Shown piece after piece: positions 47,178 through 59,926 of a stretch of 64,000 nt of DNA. Source of the stretch: Ianthella basta (lineage: Eukaryota > Porifera > Demospongiae > Verongiida > Ianthellidae). Position numbers and translations under genes: made by a program. Within the stretch, counting starts at the first letter, position 1; each line of letters opens with the position of its first letter. The stretch is taken from contig OZ025869.1 in the NCBI GenBank assembly GCA_964019415.1, forward strand, positions 6,088,382 to 6,152,381, read 5' to 3'. The notes under the pieces were generated by a model. It was not told the DNA's origin and searched no databases. It worked only from the letters and a program-made list of their open reading frames with translations.

Positions 47178-48654
47178 TAATAACTAGCTAACTTATAGGC
47201 ACAAGTAGCACACTCTTGAACGTATGTTCATTCCTGTTTTGGGTTCATGGATTGATTAATAAACCAATTACTTACGTACGTATCCACCTCATGCACACTT
47301 TTGCATGGTCTAAATAGTTCATATAGCATTCTGTCTATACACTTTGGTCCAAACGTTTCTTCCACTATCTTTTGAAAACTTTCTAAAGCATACATACCTT
47401 ACTTGCAACATCTGCATGTATTTGCCTCACTTCTGAGTTAACTCCTATTTACTTGACTGCACTTTGTGCTTCTCTGTCCTACAGCTTACATGGGATCACT
47501 GCAAATCCTACTAAACAAAATCCTACACTCCTGTGCTCCTTATACGTCTTTGAATTGTACCTGTTATTTATGGCTTTGTCGACCGTAGAGTCTTAATATG
47601 AATGAAATGCGACTAATATTCCATGTATTTATTCGAAAGGCTGAGCAATGAAAGAATTTAAAGACATTACTCATAGCACAGTTGCACTGTCTATCATTTC
47701 CATGTGGCATTAGTCTGTACACCTGTCCTCTCTGAAGATACACGAAGAGAACTACAATCATTTTTAGCTCAGCACAAGAACATCAAATACTTTTATCTGA
47801 TATGGAAACATTAGACAGTGCAACTGTTTTCAATCATGGCAGGATTTCATAGTCTACAAGGCCATGAAGGGAACAGATCAAGCATGCACAGAGAGAAAGA
47901 ACGCATGTGTTAGGGTTCTGATGTATGATTTAGTACTATTTCCTGTGATCCCATTTCATCTGTATACAGGAGAGAGAAGCAAAATAGAAGGTCAATATTT
48001 GCCTGCATGGCAGCTACGCTGTTTACATAGGACACAACAAAGTGCATAAATTTCATTAGTGCAGTCTCCTCCCATATCTCACACAATGGTGTCTCATTAT
48101 AGTTGGACGCATAGTAACAATTGGATGCGGCAAGGAATATTTAAGTAAGAGGATATTGAGGTACATACTTTCTGAGAAATTGAGATTATGACTCACGTAG
48201 GGAAGACTGACTTCATAGTCCAAGCCACATGCCCTATGGCAATGTATATATAGTGAAAGATGCAATATACATATAATTTACTACGTATGGTTGTAGCAAA
48301 GACTCAGCTAATGTTGTGGCACTATAATACATGTACAGACTTCAGCTCCTTTCAGAACGTCACTCTTTACCAGTGTATCGAGAATCAATCCGTACCACCG
48401 CGCGTGTCCATGCCAAGGAAGGCAACCAGATTTACACTATAAAGTTTTCAAATCGCTAAATACCACTGAGTGCTGAACAATTGTAAAGCACAGATCTGCA
48501 TGGACATCACAGAGCTCAGATAAATGCAATTAGTGTACCTATCCCATGATCTCCTCCATCCTGCTGCAACAACAAATCATAACAAGAAATAACTCAGCAT
48601 GAAGCTCTACATAATGAAATGTACTGTGGATGCATGTGTAAATTGGCTTCATAC

Positions 48655-48902
48655 TTTCACTGACAAAGGCATCAGAAAGGGTTTGTTCTTTAATACCAGC
48701 TTCACAACAGGGTTGAAAACCTTGCCGACGTTTTGACCAGATACTCTGGTCTTCTTCATGGCGAAGATATCTTAATATATCTTCGCCCTGAAGAAGACCA
48801 GAGCATCTGGTCGAAATGCCGGCAAGATTTTCAACCCTGTTGTGAAGCTGGTATTGGAGAACCAACCCTTTCTGATGCCTGAGCCAGCTGAGAAGCCCTC
48901 AC
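48655..48902. repeat. Hairpin element, copy 3
   Basis: Duplicate of 43545-43797 inside tandem unit 3. The left arm reads GACCAGATACTCTGGTC here, a substitution absent from unit 2. Confidence 0.85.
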
Positions 48903-49289
48903 TTCACTGACAAAGGCTTCGTGGTCAAATGTTCCATTATCCGTGAATGTGTACTGCATAATTAGCTTGTGATCCAGTCTTCTTGTCTACACAGCATACG
49001 TAGCCACGAACCATACTCATTATAGTAGAATATTAACACACCCTTTGCTAATATTGACTGCTTGCACGGTATTAATCTCACTGTAACGCGCCATGGTTAG
49101 TAATAAGAAATTTCATATATAGCTACAGCCACTGTGAAACCTGTCTAAGACAACTGCCTGAAGGCAGTTTTCCAACGAGCATTGTCAGAGTGAACATCAC
49201 ACTGCAATCGGGTGTGCTCCCAGTGGCAAACAATTCACATCAATTTTAAGTGTGATCATCACTCCCTAACATCACATGTAGCCACTAAT

Positions 49290-50180
49290 ACCAGTAAAGG
49301 CAGAGTGTGCAATAGCATTATCCATGTATAGGTGGCACATGCATCATGTGAACAGTTTATAGGAGACTAAGCACTTCATGGTACATTTCACTACAGATAT
49401 GGTACACTGCTTTGAGGTTTGGTATACGTAGTACACAGTATGCCGCCTGGTGGGATTGCTTGTGGATGACACAAAGTACGTATATTATGGTATAATTAAA
49501 CTGCACAAATTATTTTAATAGTTTACTTATAGTTTGAGGAGTCCTCCCAGTATACAGAACATGCCATCAGGCTAAGCTCTGCCTTGGGTAGCTACATAAT
49601 TATGTACTTAGATAGGTAGCTTGTAAGATTCCTTTGTGTATAACTTACTTCACAGTCTCGTAATCTATCAGCAATGACGTGAGCAACAGTGTGGATACTG
49701 GTGTCAGTGATAACCTCACACTAAAGTAACCATGTGACAACTTATACCTTTGGTGTGAGCACCTAGTGGTGTAATGATAACACACTAACCCATGTAATTC
49801 AGTTACAATAGCAGTAAGACTTGGCTTGTCAATTATGTTTGTCACTGTCATGAATACAATTGTAATATTCATAGGCAGGTTATTGGGGCCACAATATTAT
49901 ATACATCTACTGGCATTCGTCCGTATCAGCTTTCGGAGGGTGCCTCTAGCTAAGATTGGCTTGAATTTATGGAACTCTTGAGAAAGCGTAGCCGATTAGA
50001 AGTTGCTGCTGGCTACAATTTGTAAACTATGCGCATGCACACCCAGCTCAAACTAACTGGTGCAATGCTTCTGTCTTCACATTTCCAGCATGCATGACAG
50101 CAGTGCATGCACACAAACTGAGGCATGTTCGACAGACAACTTGCTCACTCAACGAAAAAGGATGTCAACGGCGTTCTATG
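49290..50180. repeat. Segmental repeat SD-B, copy 4 (inverted)
   Basis: Duplicate of 44160-45060 within tandem unit 3. Confidence 0.8.
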
Positions 50181-50264
50181 GTCCATGCATAGCAGGTGAT
50201 GTTTTGCTAAGACGTGTGGCTGGCTCCCCAACTAGCTATATACCAGTGCTAGCTATATACCAGA

Positions 50265-50440
50265 TCCTAGATGGGGATCCAGGGGTGAAAAGTAACCCAC
50301 TTTTTGCTAGTCTTATCTAGGATTTTGGCCAGTTTTTAGACCAGAAATAGGCATGGTGGTCCCATGGCACTGGGCGTAACTTGCGTGCACCTAACTACTT
50401 TAGAACCCACCTTTTGGAAATCCTAGATTCGCCACTGTAT
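50265..50440 (+). mobile_element. hAT-like non-autonomous element, copy 3
   Basis: Duplicate of 45160-45340. Here the left end reads GATCCTAGATGGGGATCCAG, closer to the 37800-37982 copy. Confidence 0.6.
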
Positions 50441-50674
50441 ACTGCACCAAACATGCATGCTCCTAGCTCTATGCAGCCCCATGGGCTGGGGGGAGGGGGG
50501 GAGCACTGGATAAGTTCTACCTGTCACTGAAAACTCTACATTATAGTCCCCCAATCTTGTCATTCCATGTAACCATCTAATACCTAGGCCTGTACCAATT
50601 AATGGCTCAACTGAACACTGCTCAGCAGCACTCATAGTATTGCAATGTGTTCCACTTTGGCTGGACAAGAACCT

Positions 50675-50700
50675 CCCCCCCCCCCCCCCCCCCCCCCCCC
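50675..50700. repeat. Poly-C run (26 C)
   Basis: The sister site in unit 2 (45571-45584) reads only CCTCCACCCCAGG, so the run expanded after duplication or is a sequencing artefact. Confidence 0.85.
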
Positions 50701-51346
50701 ACCAGGCTACGAGCCTGCCATGGTTCCTGAGAAACACGCTCGTGCTTAGCTATAGGTACGAACAGTTTATAGGAGACTAAGCACTTCCTGCGTTAGCTAC
50801 GTTAGCTCCGAAAATGAGCCGGCTGATCTGGCTTTGGGTTGAGTACAATTTTCGCACCACACCAGACTACAATAGATTGGATATAGGGCGGGCCATCAAT
50901 AAACCACATGCAGCCTTAATTCACTGTACAATGGACAAAAGTGTGAGTAACATGCAACTCACTCGGTAGTCCTTTGTAGCGACTATGTCTTGTGCTCGAT
51001 TTGCTTCTCTGAGCTTGGCAGGTAAGACTCCTCTGTAGCTCAGTTGTAGCGCCGTTCGGCCAGCCACAGGATGCTTCGATGGATGCTTCTTGACGAACCA
51101 CAAAAGCGCTGTTAGCGACAGTCAATTGGTAGGTAACTAGTTATTCCTGACGGCCAGCGAAAAACTACCTGAATATCAGTTTTCCGCTGCCCAGGATTCA
51201 TCTCCTTTCTCCTCCGTAGATCACCCAAACAATCGTGGTATATACGCCCACATCGGCAGGGTTCGCCCACATCCGTACGTATAATAGAATAGCAATCAAT
51301 ATTAACAGTATCGATTTGCCCGAACCTCTGAGGTTATTGATGAGCA

Positions 51347-52293
51347 ATGAAGACAACGGCCGTTCTTTCGATTTTGGGTATCTATGTCGTTCTTGCAACC
51401 TTACTTCTGGTGCTAAATTCAGGTGGCCGGATTGTGTCGTGGAGTGCCCAGAATCCCACCATTCCTTCATCTCAGTGCGCTGAGAAGTCGGAGTATAGGC
51501 TGCGGGTTGTAGAGCGGAAGTGCATATCATTTACTGTGTATCAAGCAGCTGAAGACCCTCCATCCCCTGTACACACTGATGGCTTTCTGCTGAATGTCGA
51601 CTTAGCCGTGTACTCTACCCCAATTGGAAGATATTCCTGTACTTGGACTCTCGCCTTGAAGTGTCTGAATTCCACAAGACAGTCACAAGTAAGCACAGCG
51701 ACATAGCTCACATTGTGTGGAAGAGTCATTCCGCAAACGGGCATTATGGGCACTCATGGAGATTTCTGGTGGCTGACAATGAAGAGTGTGACCGATGAAT
51801 AGTGCGTGACACAGATAGCCGTTTATCTATCCGGACTATGCAAGCTGTCTTCGACTGGATCTGGTCTGATACCTCCTTCCATATTATGAGAGATCATCCT
51901 CTGCACGATGGAGAGATCTTAGCAGGCCTTTTCGGTGGCGTGAAAGGTTGCTTGGGAGGCGGTGTCAAGATGGAAGAACTATTGGTAGAGTACTATTCTA
52001 ATCCATCTAAGAAGCAGGATGATTTCTGGTCAGATCAAAGGTTTCTTGCAGAAGTAGTATTTTCCAGAATCAGAGGGAGCTTCTTAGTCCATGATGACTA
52101 CCTTAATCAGCACAGCACCTACTAAAACTATGGCATTTGCAAGAGATTTCCTGTCAAGGACGTGCCGTTTATTCCTCATTGGAGTGATCTAGAAACACTG
52201 GATTGTTCGTGCAAACCTCGTTGCATCTGCAATAATGGAAGTTGCCCAATGAAGACGCTAAGTAATGGTGATTCACCACCTGTTTGCATGTGA
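51347..52293 (+). pseudogene. Membrane-anchored glycosyltransferase-like gene, copy 4 (dead)
   Basis: Same anchor and first exon-like frame as copy 3 (51347-51706), with the same one-base loss (GCCGTGTAC, near 51607) and the same TGA for Trp (51796-51798). It keeps GTCTTCGACTGG, so the third lesion of copy 3 is absent. The next frame (51802-52125) has DTDSRLSIRTMQAVFDWIW and MRDHPLHDGEILAGLFGG but ends at a private TAA (52123-52125) in the Cys-rich tail; remaining tail codons (CSCKPRCICNN) follow to 52293. The 3' flank after 52310 resembles that of copy 1. Confidence 0.78.
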
Positions 52294-53251
52294 TAATAAC
52301 TAGCTAACTTATAGGTACAAGTAGCACACATGCACTCTCTCTCACACACACACACATAAGTAGCACACTCTTGAACGTATGTCCATTCCTGCTTTGGGTT
52401 CATGGATTGATTTATGTAAACCAATTACATTCGTATTTTCCTCAGCTGCAGCTTCGGGATCACTAATCAAGCACACCCTTTTGCTCGGTCTAAATATATA
52501 AAGGGAAGAAAGGCTCCCCAATTTTGCATCCCTAACTGATGACATGCAATCTGCTGCAATCACAGACATAGCTTGCAAAGATCATGAGAAGGCCCAGCTG
52601 ATCCAAGCAATTGAAGCAATTATAACCACTCCATAAAGGCCAGTTAGAATCGGTGGACGTGTTGGAGAGGTTCCACTGTGGAGAACTATAATTGTTTTAG
52701 CTCAGCACAGGAACACTGAATATTTTGTCTGGCTGGAAACATTAGACAGTATAGTTTTGCTCTGACTTCTTTTGTTGGCAACAATCACCACATTTTTGTC
52801 ATGCATTTCATCGATTGATCTCAATCATGGCAGAATTTCACAGTCTACAAGACCATGAAGAAAATAGATCAAGCATGCATAGAGTGTAAGACCGCATAGG
52901 GTCTGATTAAGTTCTATTTTCTGTGATCCCATTTTAACCTGCATGCAGGACAGAGAAGCAAAATAGAAGGTCAATATTTACCTGCACTGCAGCCATATTG
53001 TTTACATAGGTCACAACGCGTGTGCACAAATTGGATTAGTGCAATCCCTTCCCTTATCCCACACAATGGTGTCATTGTAAGTGTATTTATAGTTACAACT
53101 GGATGTGGCAACGAATATGTAATAGCACCTTGAGATGCATACCTTCTGAGAAATTGAGAGTTTTGTGACTGACGTAGGGAAGACTGATTTCATAATCCAA
53201 GCCACGTACCCTATGGCAATGTATACAATGAAAGGTGCAATATACACTGTC
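52294..53251. other. Diverged 3' flank of copy 4; no gene
   Basis: 52310-52500 matches 39615-39795. 52680-53250 is a diverged match to 42540-43120, so it is an older relative of the tandem unit. GAGAGGTTCCACTGT at 52665-52680 resembles a pogo-type transposon end. Confidence 0.6.
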
Positions 53252-53690
53252 ATATGTGAACGGATTTGACAAAAGGTCCACTTGTTGCAATATTAAGCAA
53301 TAGCTACAGGTCAAAATAGCTGCACAGATGATATTTCACACAAGTATAGATTATTTGCTCAAACGTTACTGTAGTGTGTGCCTTACCTTTAGACTGAGTT
53401 TCAAGTCGAGAGTCCTTTTCAAAAGCTTAAGCGCCGACCAAAGTCACATCCACCATCTTGTGTTCTAATACTGGAAGTAATATTCGATCACCATTATATA
53501 TTTCAGAATGGCTGTCATCATAATTTTGCAATTCGCACAACTATATCTCTTGAACGGAAGCAGTTAGCAAAGCGCAGTAAAGGGCAACACGAACTTGAAG
53601 CTCATTGAATATACTTTCATACCGTAGTACTAACTTGAAGTCAATGAAATGCAACAAGTGGACTCTTTTCTCTAATCCACTCACATATAT
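53252..53690. mobile_element. MITE, ~440 bp, related to 18299-18506
   Basis: ATATGTGAACGGATTTGACA on the left pairs with TCTAATCCACTCACATAT on the right, and the arms continue through GGTCCACTTGTTGCA / GCAACAAGTGGACT. The interior is AT-rich and non-coding. Confidence 0.72.
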
Positions 53691-54335
<645 letters not shown>

Positions 54336-54675
54336 ACTTTTCACCATGAGCAATTTGATCATAAGCCCCTCATATCCTGCCACTAACAACCATCATACGT
54401 ACACCCCCTTCTCTGGGGCTGCACACATGCCTTGGTGCCCAGCAGGCCCTAGCACAAGGATAATCACAATGTTATTGGGAACATTGTGTATGCCTCTATA
54501 GCTAGGTGAGGGATGTCCTGCAGACTGCAGATGGATGATTGGAGTCACATACTCTGCACTACCAGCTGTGGGTGTAGGGTGCAGACGGTGGCAGAGTAGC
54601 ACTGGAGATAGAAGTACAGAATAGCCTATGCCAAGGATGTGCCATAGCTCATATTCTGTTTAACCGGTATTTCAA

Positions 54676-56815
54676 TACAGTGCAAGTTACAATATACACC
54701 ACTAATCTAAAGTAAATAATATAAATAATTCCCGGGGGGAGGGGGTTGGCGACTCTCATGAATGTGCTAGATGTAGCTTTGAAGTATGGGAGATTTTAAG
54801 AGGCAGAATTTTTAATTAGGTCTTTGTTCTACAAGCAGCGTGCAAAAAGCTAAAATATATGCACATAGCAGAACACTTAATGTATAGCACATTTATATTG
54901 ATGCATAGTGGTATCTTGTATATTAATGCAACTGGGCTTATTGTGCCGTGCAACTTGGTGGACATGTCCAAGTAGTCGAGACACCTTCCTGTGTTATTAG
55001 CAGGATTTCTTGATTAGACTCAAAATGACCAACATATGTGAGGCATATGATATATTCAACTAGCCAGGCCCGCTCAGTCATGACACTTGATGAACCTATA
55101 AATCTGTACATGTCATTAGCAGGATTCCTTAATTAGACGCAAAATGGCTGAAAAAAGTGAGGTCCATTGCATATCCCACACACCTGGCCCTGCTAAGTCA
55201 TGATGCTAAGTGGACATAGTTAGATGGCCCATTTGCTCATGTCATTAGCATGATTAATTAATTAGTCACATAATGGAGGTAATGTTTTGAACAATCACAT
55301 TTTGGCACCAATTTGTAGGCATTTGCTGCCTATGCTGGGGCAGAGCAGCACTCACATGTGCACCTGCTCACAACTACCCAGCCACAACATCCAGCTACTA
55401 TACCATCATATAGATATATAAAACTGCCACCACCACCACCACAGTGCATGTTACAAGGCATGCATTCCGCATATGTGCCAGAGCTCTAGGAAAACGATCG
55501 GCACCACCACCACCACAACACAGTGCAAGTTGCGATGAGCACACCAATATATTATGTGCTAGAGCTGCATATAAACAGACCACCACATTAGGCAAGCCAC
55601 CACCACGTGTGCCAGTAGAGTATCAGTTCTGCGCTAGTTGGTCATAGAAAAAGACACATGATGGTGGCTACTGTAACTTGCACTGGTGTTTTTTTCTATG
55701 ACCAACTGGTGCAGATACTCTACTGGCACAGGTGGTGGTGGCTGCGATATTGTAACTTGGTGGTGGTGGTGGTGGTGTTTTTTCTAGAGCAATGGCTCAT
55801 ATATTGAATGCATGTTTTGTAATTTGCACTGCGGCGGTGGTGGTGGTGGTGGTGGTGGTAATATAAACAAATAATTAATGTTATATGATATATATAATGT
55901 TCTGGGGATTTGGCGGCTCTCATGAACATGTGCTAGGTGTGGCTTTGAAGTATGAGAGATTTAAAAACTTTCAAATGAGACAGAATTTTTAATTAGGCCT
56001 CCATTGTACAATCAGCCTGCAAAGTGATAATATAAATGCTCATAGCATAACACTTAATGTATGGTACATTTATATTGATGCATAGTAGTATCTAGTATAT
56101 TAATGCAACTGGGCTCACTGTGGTGTGAAACTTGGTGGACCCGTCCAAAGTGGCCCATCTACCTCTGTCATTAGTGGGATTATTAAATTTGTCTCAAAAT
56201 GGCCGAGATAAGTGAGGTGCGTTGTATATAGCCCACCAACCAGGCCAAGTCCTGACAATCTGTGGTCATAGTTAGATGATCCATTTGAGCATGTCATTAG
56301 CAGGATTGCTTTATTAGTCACAAAATGGCAGAGACGTTTTGAACAATCACACATTGGCACCAATTTGCAGGCATTAGTCACCTATGCAGGAGCAGAGCAT
56401 CACCCACATGTACACCTGCTCACAACTATCCAACCAAAGCATATACAGCTACTATACCACCACATAGATATATGCACCCACCACCACCACAGTGCAAGTT
56501 ACAAGACATGCATTCAGTATATGTGCCAGAGCTCTAGAAAAGTGGCCGGCACCACCACCACGACAACACAGTGCAGATCGAAAAACACACACCAGTATAT
56601 TATGTGCTAGAGCTGCAAGAAAGCAAACCACCACATCAAGTGCTGTTACCCCATACTAACACCACCACCACATAGTGACACTAGTAACAATATTTTGGAA
56701 ACGACATGTATTCCTAGATGAAAAAGACTACCACCACCATGCACCATGGCCACATGGTACAAGTTACAAAGAAGTGAATGCATGCATTCAGTATATGCGC
56801 CATTGCTCTAGAAAC
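54676..56815 (-). repeat. Older, diverged copy of the modular repeat
   Basis: Starts TACAGTGCAAGTTACAATAT exactly as the inverted copy at 4139, then CACCACTAATCTAAAGTAAA, then the AT-rich module without an expanded ATATT run (54720-55300), CAC-triplet modules with 12-mer joints (55430-55860), and a second AT-rich module (55900-56350). No palindrome is present. The conserved first bases after unrelated flanks support a real element terminus. It ends against the hairpin repeat at 56816. Confidence 0.8.
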
Positions 56816-56945
56816 AAGTATTTCGAGTTAAAAACTTGTGGGGCTGCCGCCCCAAGTCGAAATTCTTGCTCCTTTCAGTCGCAGCTCTGTCACTCACAAT
56901 AGGTAAACATGACATTGTGTCATACACCTCAGTAACCTAGTTATA
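56816..56945 (-). repeat. Second copy of the hairpin-ended dispersed repeat
   Basis: Reverse-oriented match to 8095-8226. The hairpin (CAAGTATTTCGAGTTAAAAA... GTCGAAATTCTTG) has a few mismatches. Confidence 0.7.
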
Positions 56946-57668
56946 GTTATTTAATTCTGTATAATATCACCCAAATAAAACGATATCTATTGACTGCTTG
57001 CCTGGCTTCGGTGGATGAAGTGTCTATTGGAATTCAAAATAAGCATTTGAACAACATGCAGTATATTCTGTACAACTATGTACTTGGCTAAATAGGCATA
57101 TAGGCTATACTGCAATATTAGTGTACAGCACAAATATAATAGCCATCTATCACCAATAGTTTGGAGCCAAAAATATTGTTACACACTTACCTCCACCAGT
57201 GATCTCATAGCCTTTGTTCTTGACTTCATGACTGCGGATGATGAGGTCTAACTAGCACTATCAATGACTAATGCAACAGAACACTATTAAAGTACCGTCT
57301 TAACCAGTACAGGAGCCCAAACTAGTGCACATCGAGTATCAGAGTCAAGTGCATGGTATTACACATACTGTATACAATACATTCAATTGTGTATACATAA
57401 TTAAACCATGTAATTATATATGGGATATACGCCATTGTGGAAACCCATACAGGATACTCTATGCACTACATGAGAAATTCCACTGAACTAACTATCACAG
57501 AGTCACATGCGCATACCTAAAGCAACAAAAACTCGCAGACTGCTCATATATAAAATTTACCTTGACTCGCAACCTGATTTATATGTATATATCAGTGCAT
57601 TCTTGTTGTATATTATCACAGGCAGTGCGCATGTGTGCCTGGGTTCATTATTAAATTAAGTACTACTT
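56946..57668. other. No gene seen
   Basis: AT-rich; short frames only. Confidence 0.4.
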
Positions 57669-57780
57669 GGGAAACCCATACAGCACTTGGGATATTACTC
57701 TATCACTACATGGGAAACCCATAGAGTACCATGGGGGTATTCTATGCACTATATTGGAAACACTAGAGTACCATGGGTAG
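57669..57780. repeat. ~43-bp degenerate minisatellite
   Basis: TGGGAAACCCATA-GAGTACCATGGG-type units occur about three times, and an isolated relative lies near 57437. The segment ends in ACCATGGGTAGCTTATGC, shared with 16236. Confidence 0.6.
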
Positions 57781-57999
57781 CTTATGCAGTTTTAGGGAAT
57801 TAAGCACATACTCAAGAGGCAAACCCTCTATACAACAGAGGTTGGTCCCATACACCCTTCATTCACCCAGACCATTCCTTGCACAGAAGTCCTCAGTAAC
57901 ATCCAGTCCAAACTAGACCCCACAGGCTCGCTTGCTAAGAGTGAGATCATTCTACACATGCAAACACGCACTTGAAATAAATGGAGTCAAAAGCACTAT

Positions 58000-58345
58000 T
58001 GAAAGTAGGTGGGCTGTATGGAAAACTTCAAATAGGTACATAGCCTTGCACAAATGTCACAGTACGTACATCATTATATGTAGTTCTCCTTTGTGTGGTC
58101 ACTTTGGGCTACTTCTGTGATTCTATTCATAATAGTCGTTACACAAGGCAGCCTTTCCTGTAGTAGCCAAAGTAAGGTGGACTGTATTGTAAATTTCAAA
58201 CAGTTACATAGCTTTGCACAAATGCCATGGTGCATACATCATCACATATAGTCCTCCTTAGTATGGTCACTTTGTGCTACTCCTTTGAATACCTATATAT
58301 TTATATTGGTTGTTACACAAGGCAGCCCTTTCTATAATAGCCAAC
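58000..58345. repeat. ~167-bp tandem duplication, two diverged copies
   Basis: AAAGTAGGTGGGCTGTATGG (58002) and AAAGTAAGGTGGACTGTATT (58168) begin parallel copies that both end in TTACACAAGGCAGCC...TAGCCA. Confidence 0.75.
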
Positions 58346-58383
58346 CTGCCTGAATTTATAAACAGGGCTACCGTTAGGTAAAA

Positions 58384-58385
<2 letters not shown>

Positions 58386-58443
<58 letters not shown>

Positions 58444-58465
58444 GTGTGTGCGTGTGTGTGTGCGC

Positions 58466-58537
<72 letters not shown>

Positions 58538-58635
58538 AGTGTGTGTGTACAGTGTGTGTGTACAGTGTGTGTGTACAGTGTGTGTGTACAGTGTGTGTGT
58601 ACAGTGTGTGTGTACAGTGTGTGTGTGTGTGTACA
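58386..58635. repeat. TG microsatellite grading into a 13-bp TACAG(TG)4 repeat
   Basis: Pure TG to about 58535, then seven TACAGTGTGTGTG units. Confidence 0.97.
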
Positions 58636-59100
58636 TATATGTATATGCGTGCTAGTGTTATCTCTTAACTTTTGCTCTTTGATAACTATGTGTATGCGCG
58701 AATAGAAAATCTGATACATTTACACTAAAATGCCCTGTGCCCAATTTTGTGCTACTGCATGTTTTAGCACAGATCTACTGTAGGAAGAATTTAGCAGCTC
58801 ATATATTATTATTTACAGTATTTATTTATTACTTCTTCTTTATTGTTATGTCCATTGTATAAAATATATTTACACTAAAATACTCTATTTTGTATAGTAT
58901 GGGTGTTATTGCCTGCAGACTGAAGAGTATTGTTTGGCACGCTGTTTCTTTATTATATAACAATAAATATTTTACTCTATATTATAGAGTGACTTTCTCT
59001 GCATGCATGGTTGACAGCTTCTCATCATCTTGAGTAACTTAAAGTGTTTTTCCTCAATTATACCTGTTGCTGCTGCCACTATCTATGGTCCTGTTCATTT

Positions 59101-59418
59101 TCATATCATGCGCCAGCTGACACACTCTGCACATGAAGTTGTTATTGGGACACACACTTTCCACTTTTTTCTTGACCTTTCTACATCAAAATTACTTGTG
59201 TGGTATCTGAAGAGTTTGTCATCTTCATCAATTTGTTGAATGTACTCAGCCAACTCTTCAGGAGTATAATTATTTACATCAGTGAATGTGTGGTTGCCTG
59301 GTACCCATAAATACACCTCTGGTGGGCCGCGATAAACTGGAATGGCACCACCCTTGTAGATTAAAGCGATTTTCTTGGAAATGTAGCGGTTTGGATGATA
59401 TTTTATTATTATTCCCAT
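59101..59418 (-). pseudogene. Orphan C-terminal GT10 fucosyltransferase exon
   Basis: An open 105-codon minus-strand frame: YISKKIALIYKGGAIPVY, PPEVYLWVPGNHTFTD, TPEELAEYIQQIDEDDKL, ending in a Cys-rich tail (CVPITTSCAECVSW). This is the acceptor-proximal half of the GT10 donor-binding domain through its normal C-terminus. A plausible splice acceptor (CTACAAAACAG) precedes codon 1. No upstream GT10 exon is visible toward the right edge, where a DNA transposon and a retroelement scrap lie instead, so this is probably a stranded last exon. It is the best-preserved GT10 piece in the window and might still be used if upstream exons lie beyond it. Confidence 0.62.
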
Positions 59419-59717
59419 CTGTTTTGTAGATAACTATCACCATTAATGCTTAGTGTTTAGCTACTAGCTAACAGTGACAAGTAGGCCTTTCTTTTGGCTG
59501 AGCATTTTATTAATAATTATTATAATGCACAAAACACAGAACAGACTTTTAGCAGACATAGATCAGCCCGGCCAGGGGGCAGCAATTACTTCTCCTGGCC
59601 GGTCCTTAAATATATGCAGTTTTATTTTCGCAAGCCCCTGTATCTCTTAATGACAACAGTATAGGGAGATTTTCACACCATATTTTCACAAATGCTTGCA
59701 TGCAATTAATAATAATA
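59419..59717. other. Flank of the DNA transposon; no gene
   Basis: Holds an imperfect CCGGCCAGG...CCTGGCCGG inverted repeat (59568-59607). AATTGCATGCAAGCAT-like DNA (complement at 59691-59706) partly mirrors 63259-63274 beyond the other end of the transposon, so the inverted repeats may extend this far. Confidence 0.4.
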
Positions 59718-59750
59718 TTTGTGGCAGTCGAGATTAGAATGCGAACATTA
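59718..59750 (+). repeat. Left terminal inverted repeat
   Basis: Pairs with 63209-63241. Core TGTGGCAGTCGAG and TTAGAATGCGAACATTA are shared. Confidence 0.85.
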
Positions 59751-59926
59751 TACAGGAAGTTCATTTTGAGAAAATGGCGTTTAAAGTTTTCGGTTGTTTT
59801 CGACGTAATGCGTATATTGCGCTGTAGATTGACTGTTGTGTACTTGTAGTGCTTTCAATGGGCTTTCTGCTGGTCTTTGTTTGGTAACCGAGCGAATTTG
59901 CATCGCGGAGAAACAGTGGTGGTAAG

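Larger units (their letters stand above)
47178..51346. repeat. Intergenic part of tandem unit 3
   Basis: Near-identical to 41950-46231 with small indels. Contains the hairpin element copy 3 (48655-48902), an inverted SD-B copy (49290-50180), a hAT-like element (50265-50440) and a poly-C expansion at 50675-50700. Confidence 0.88.
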
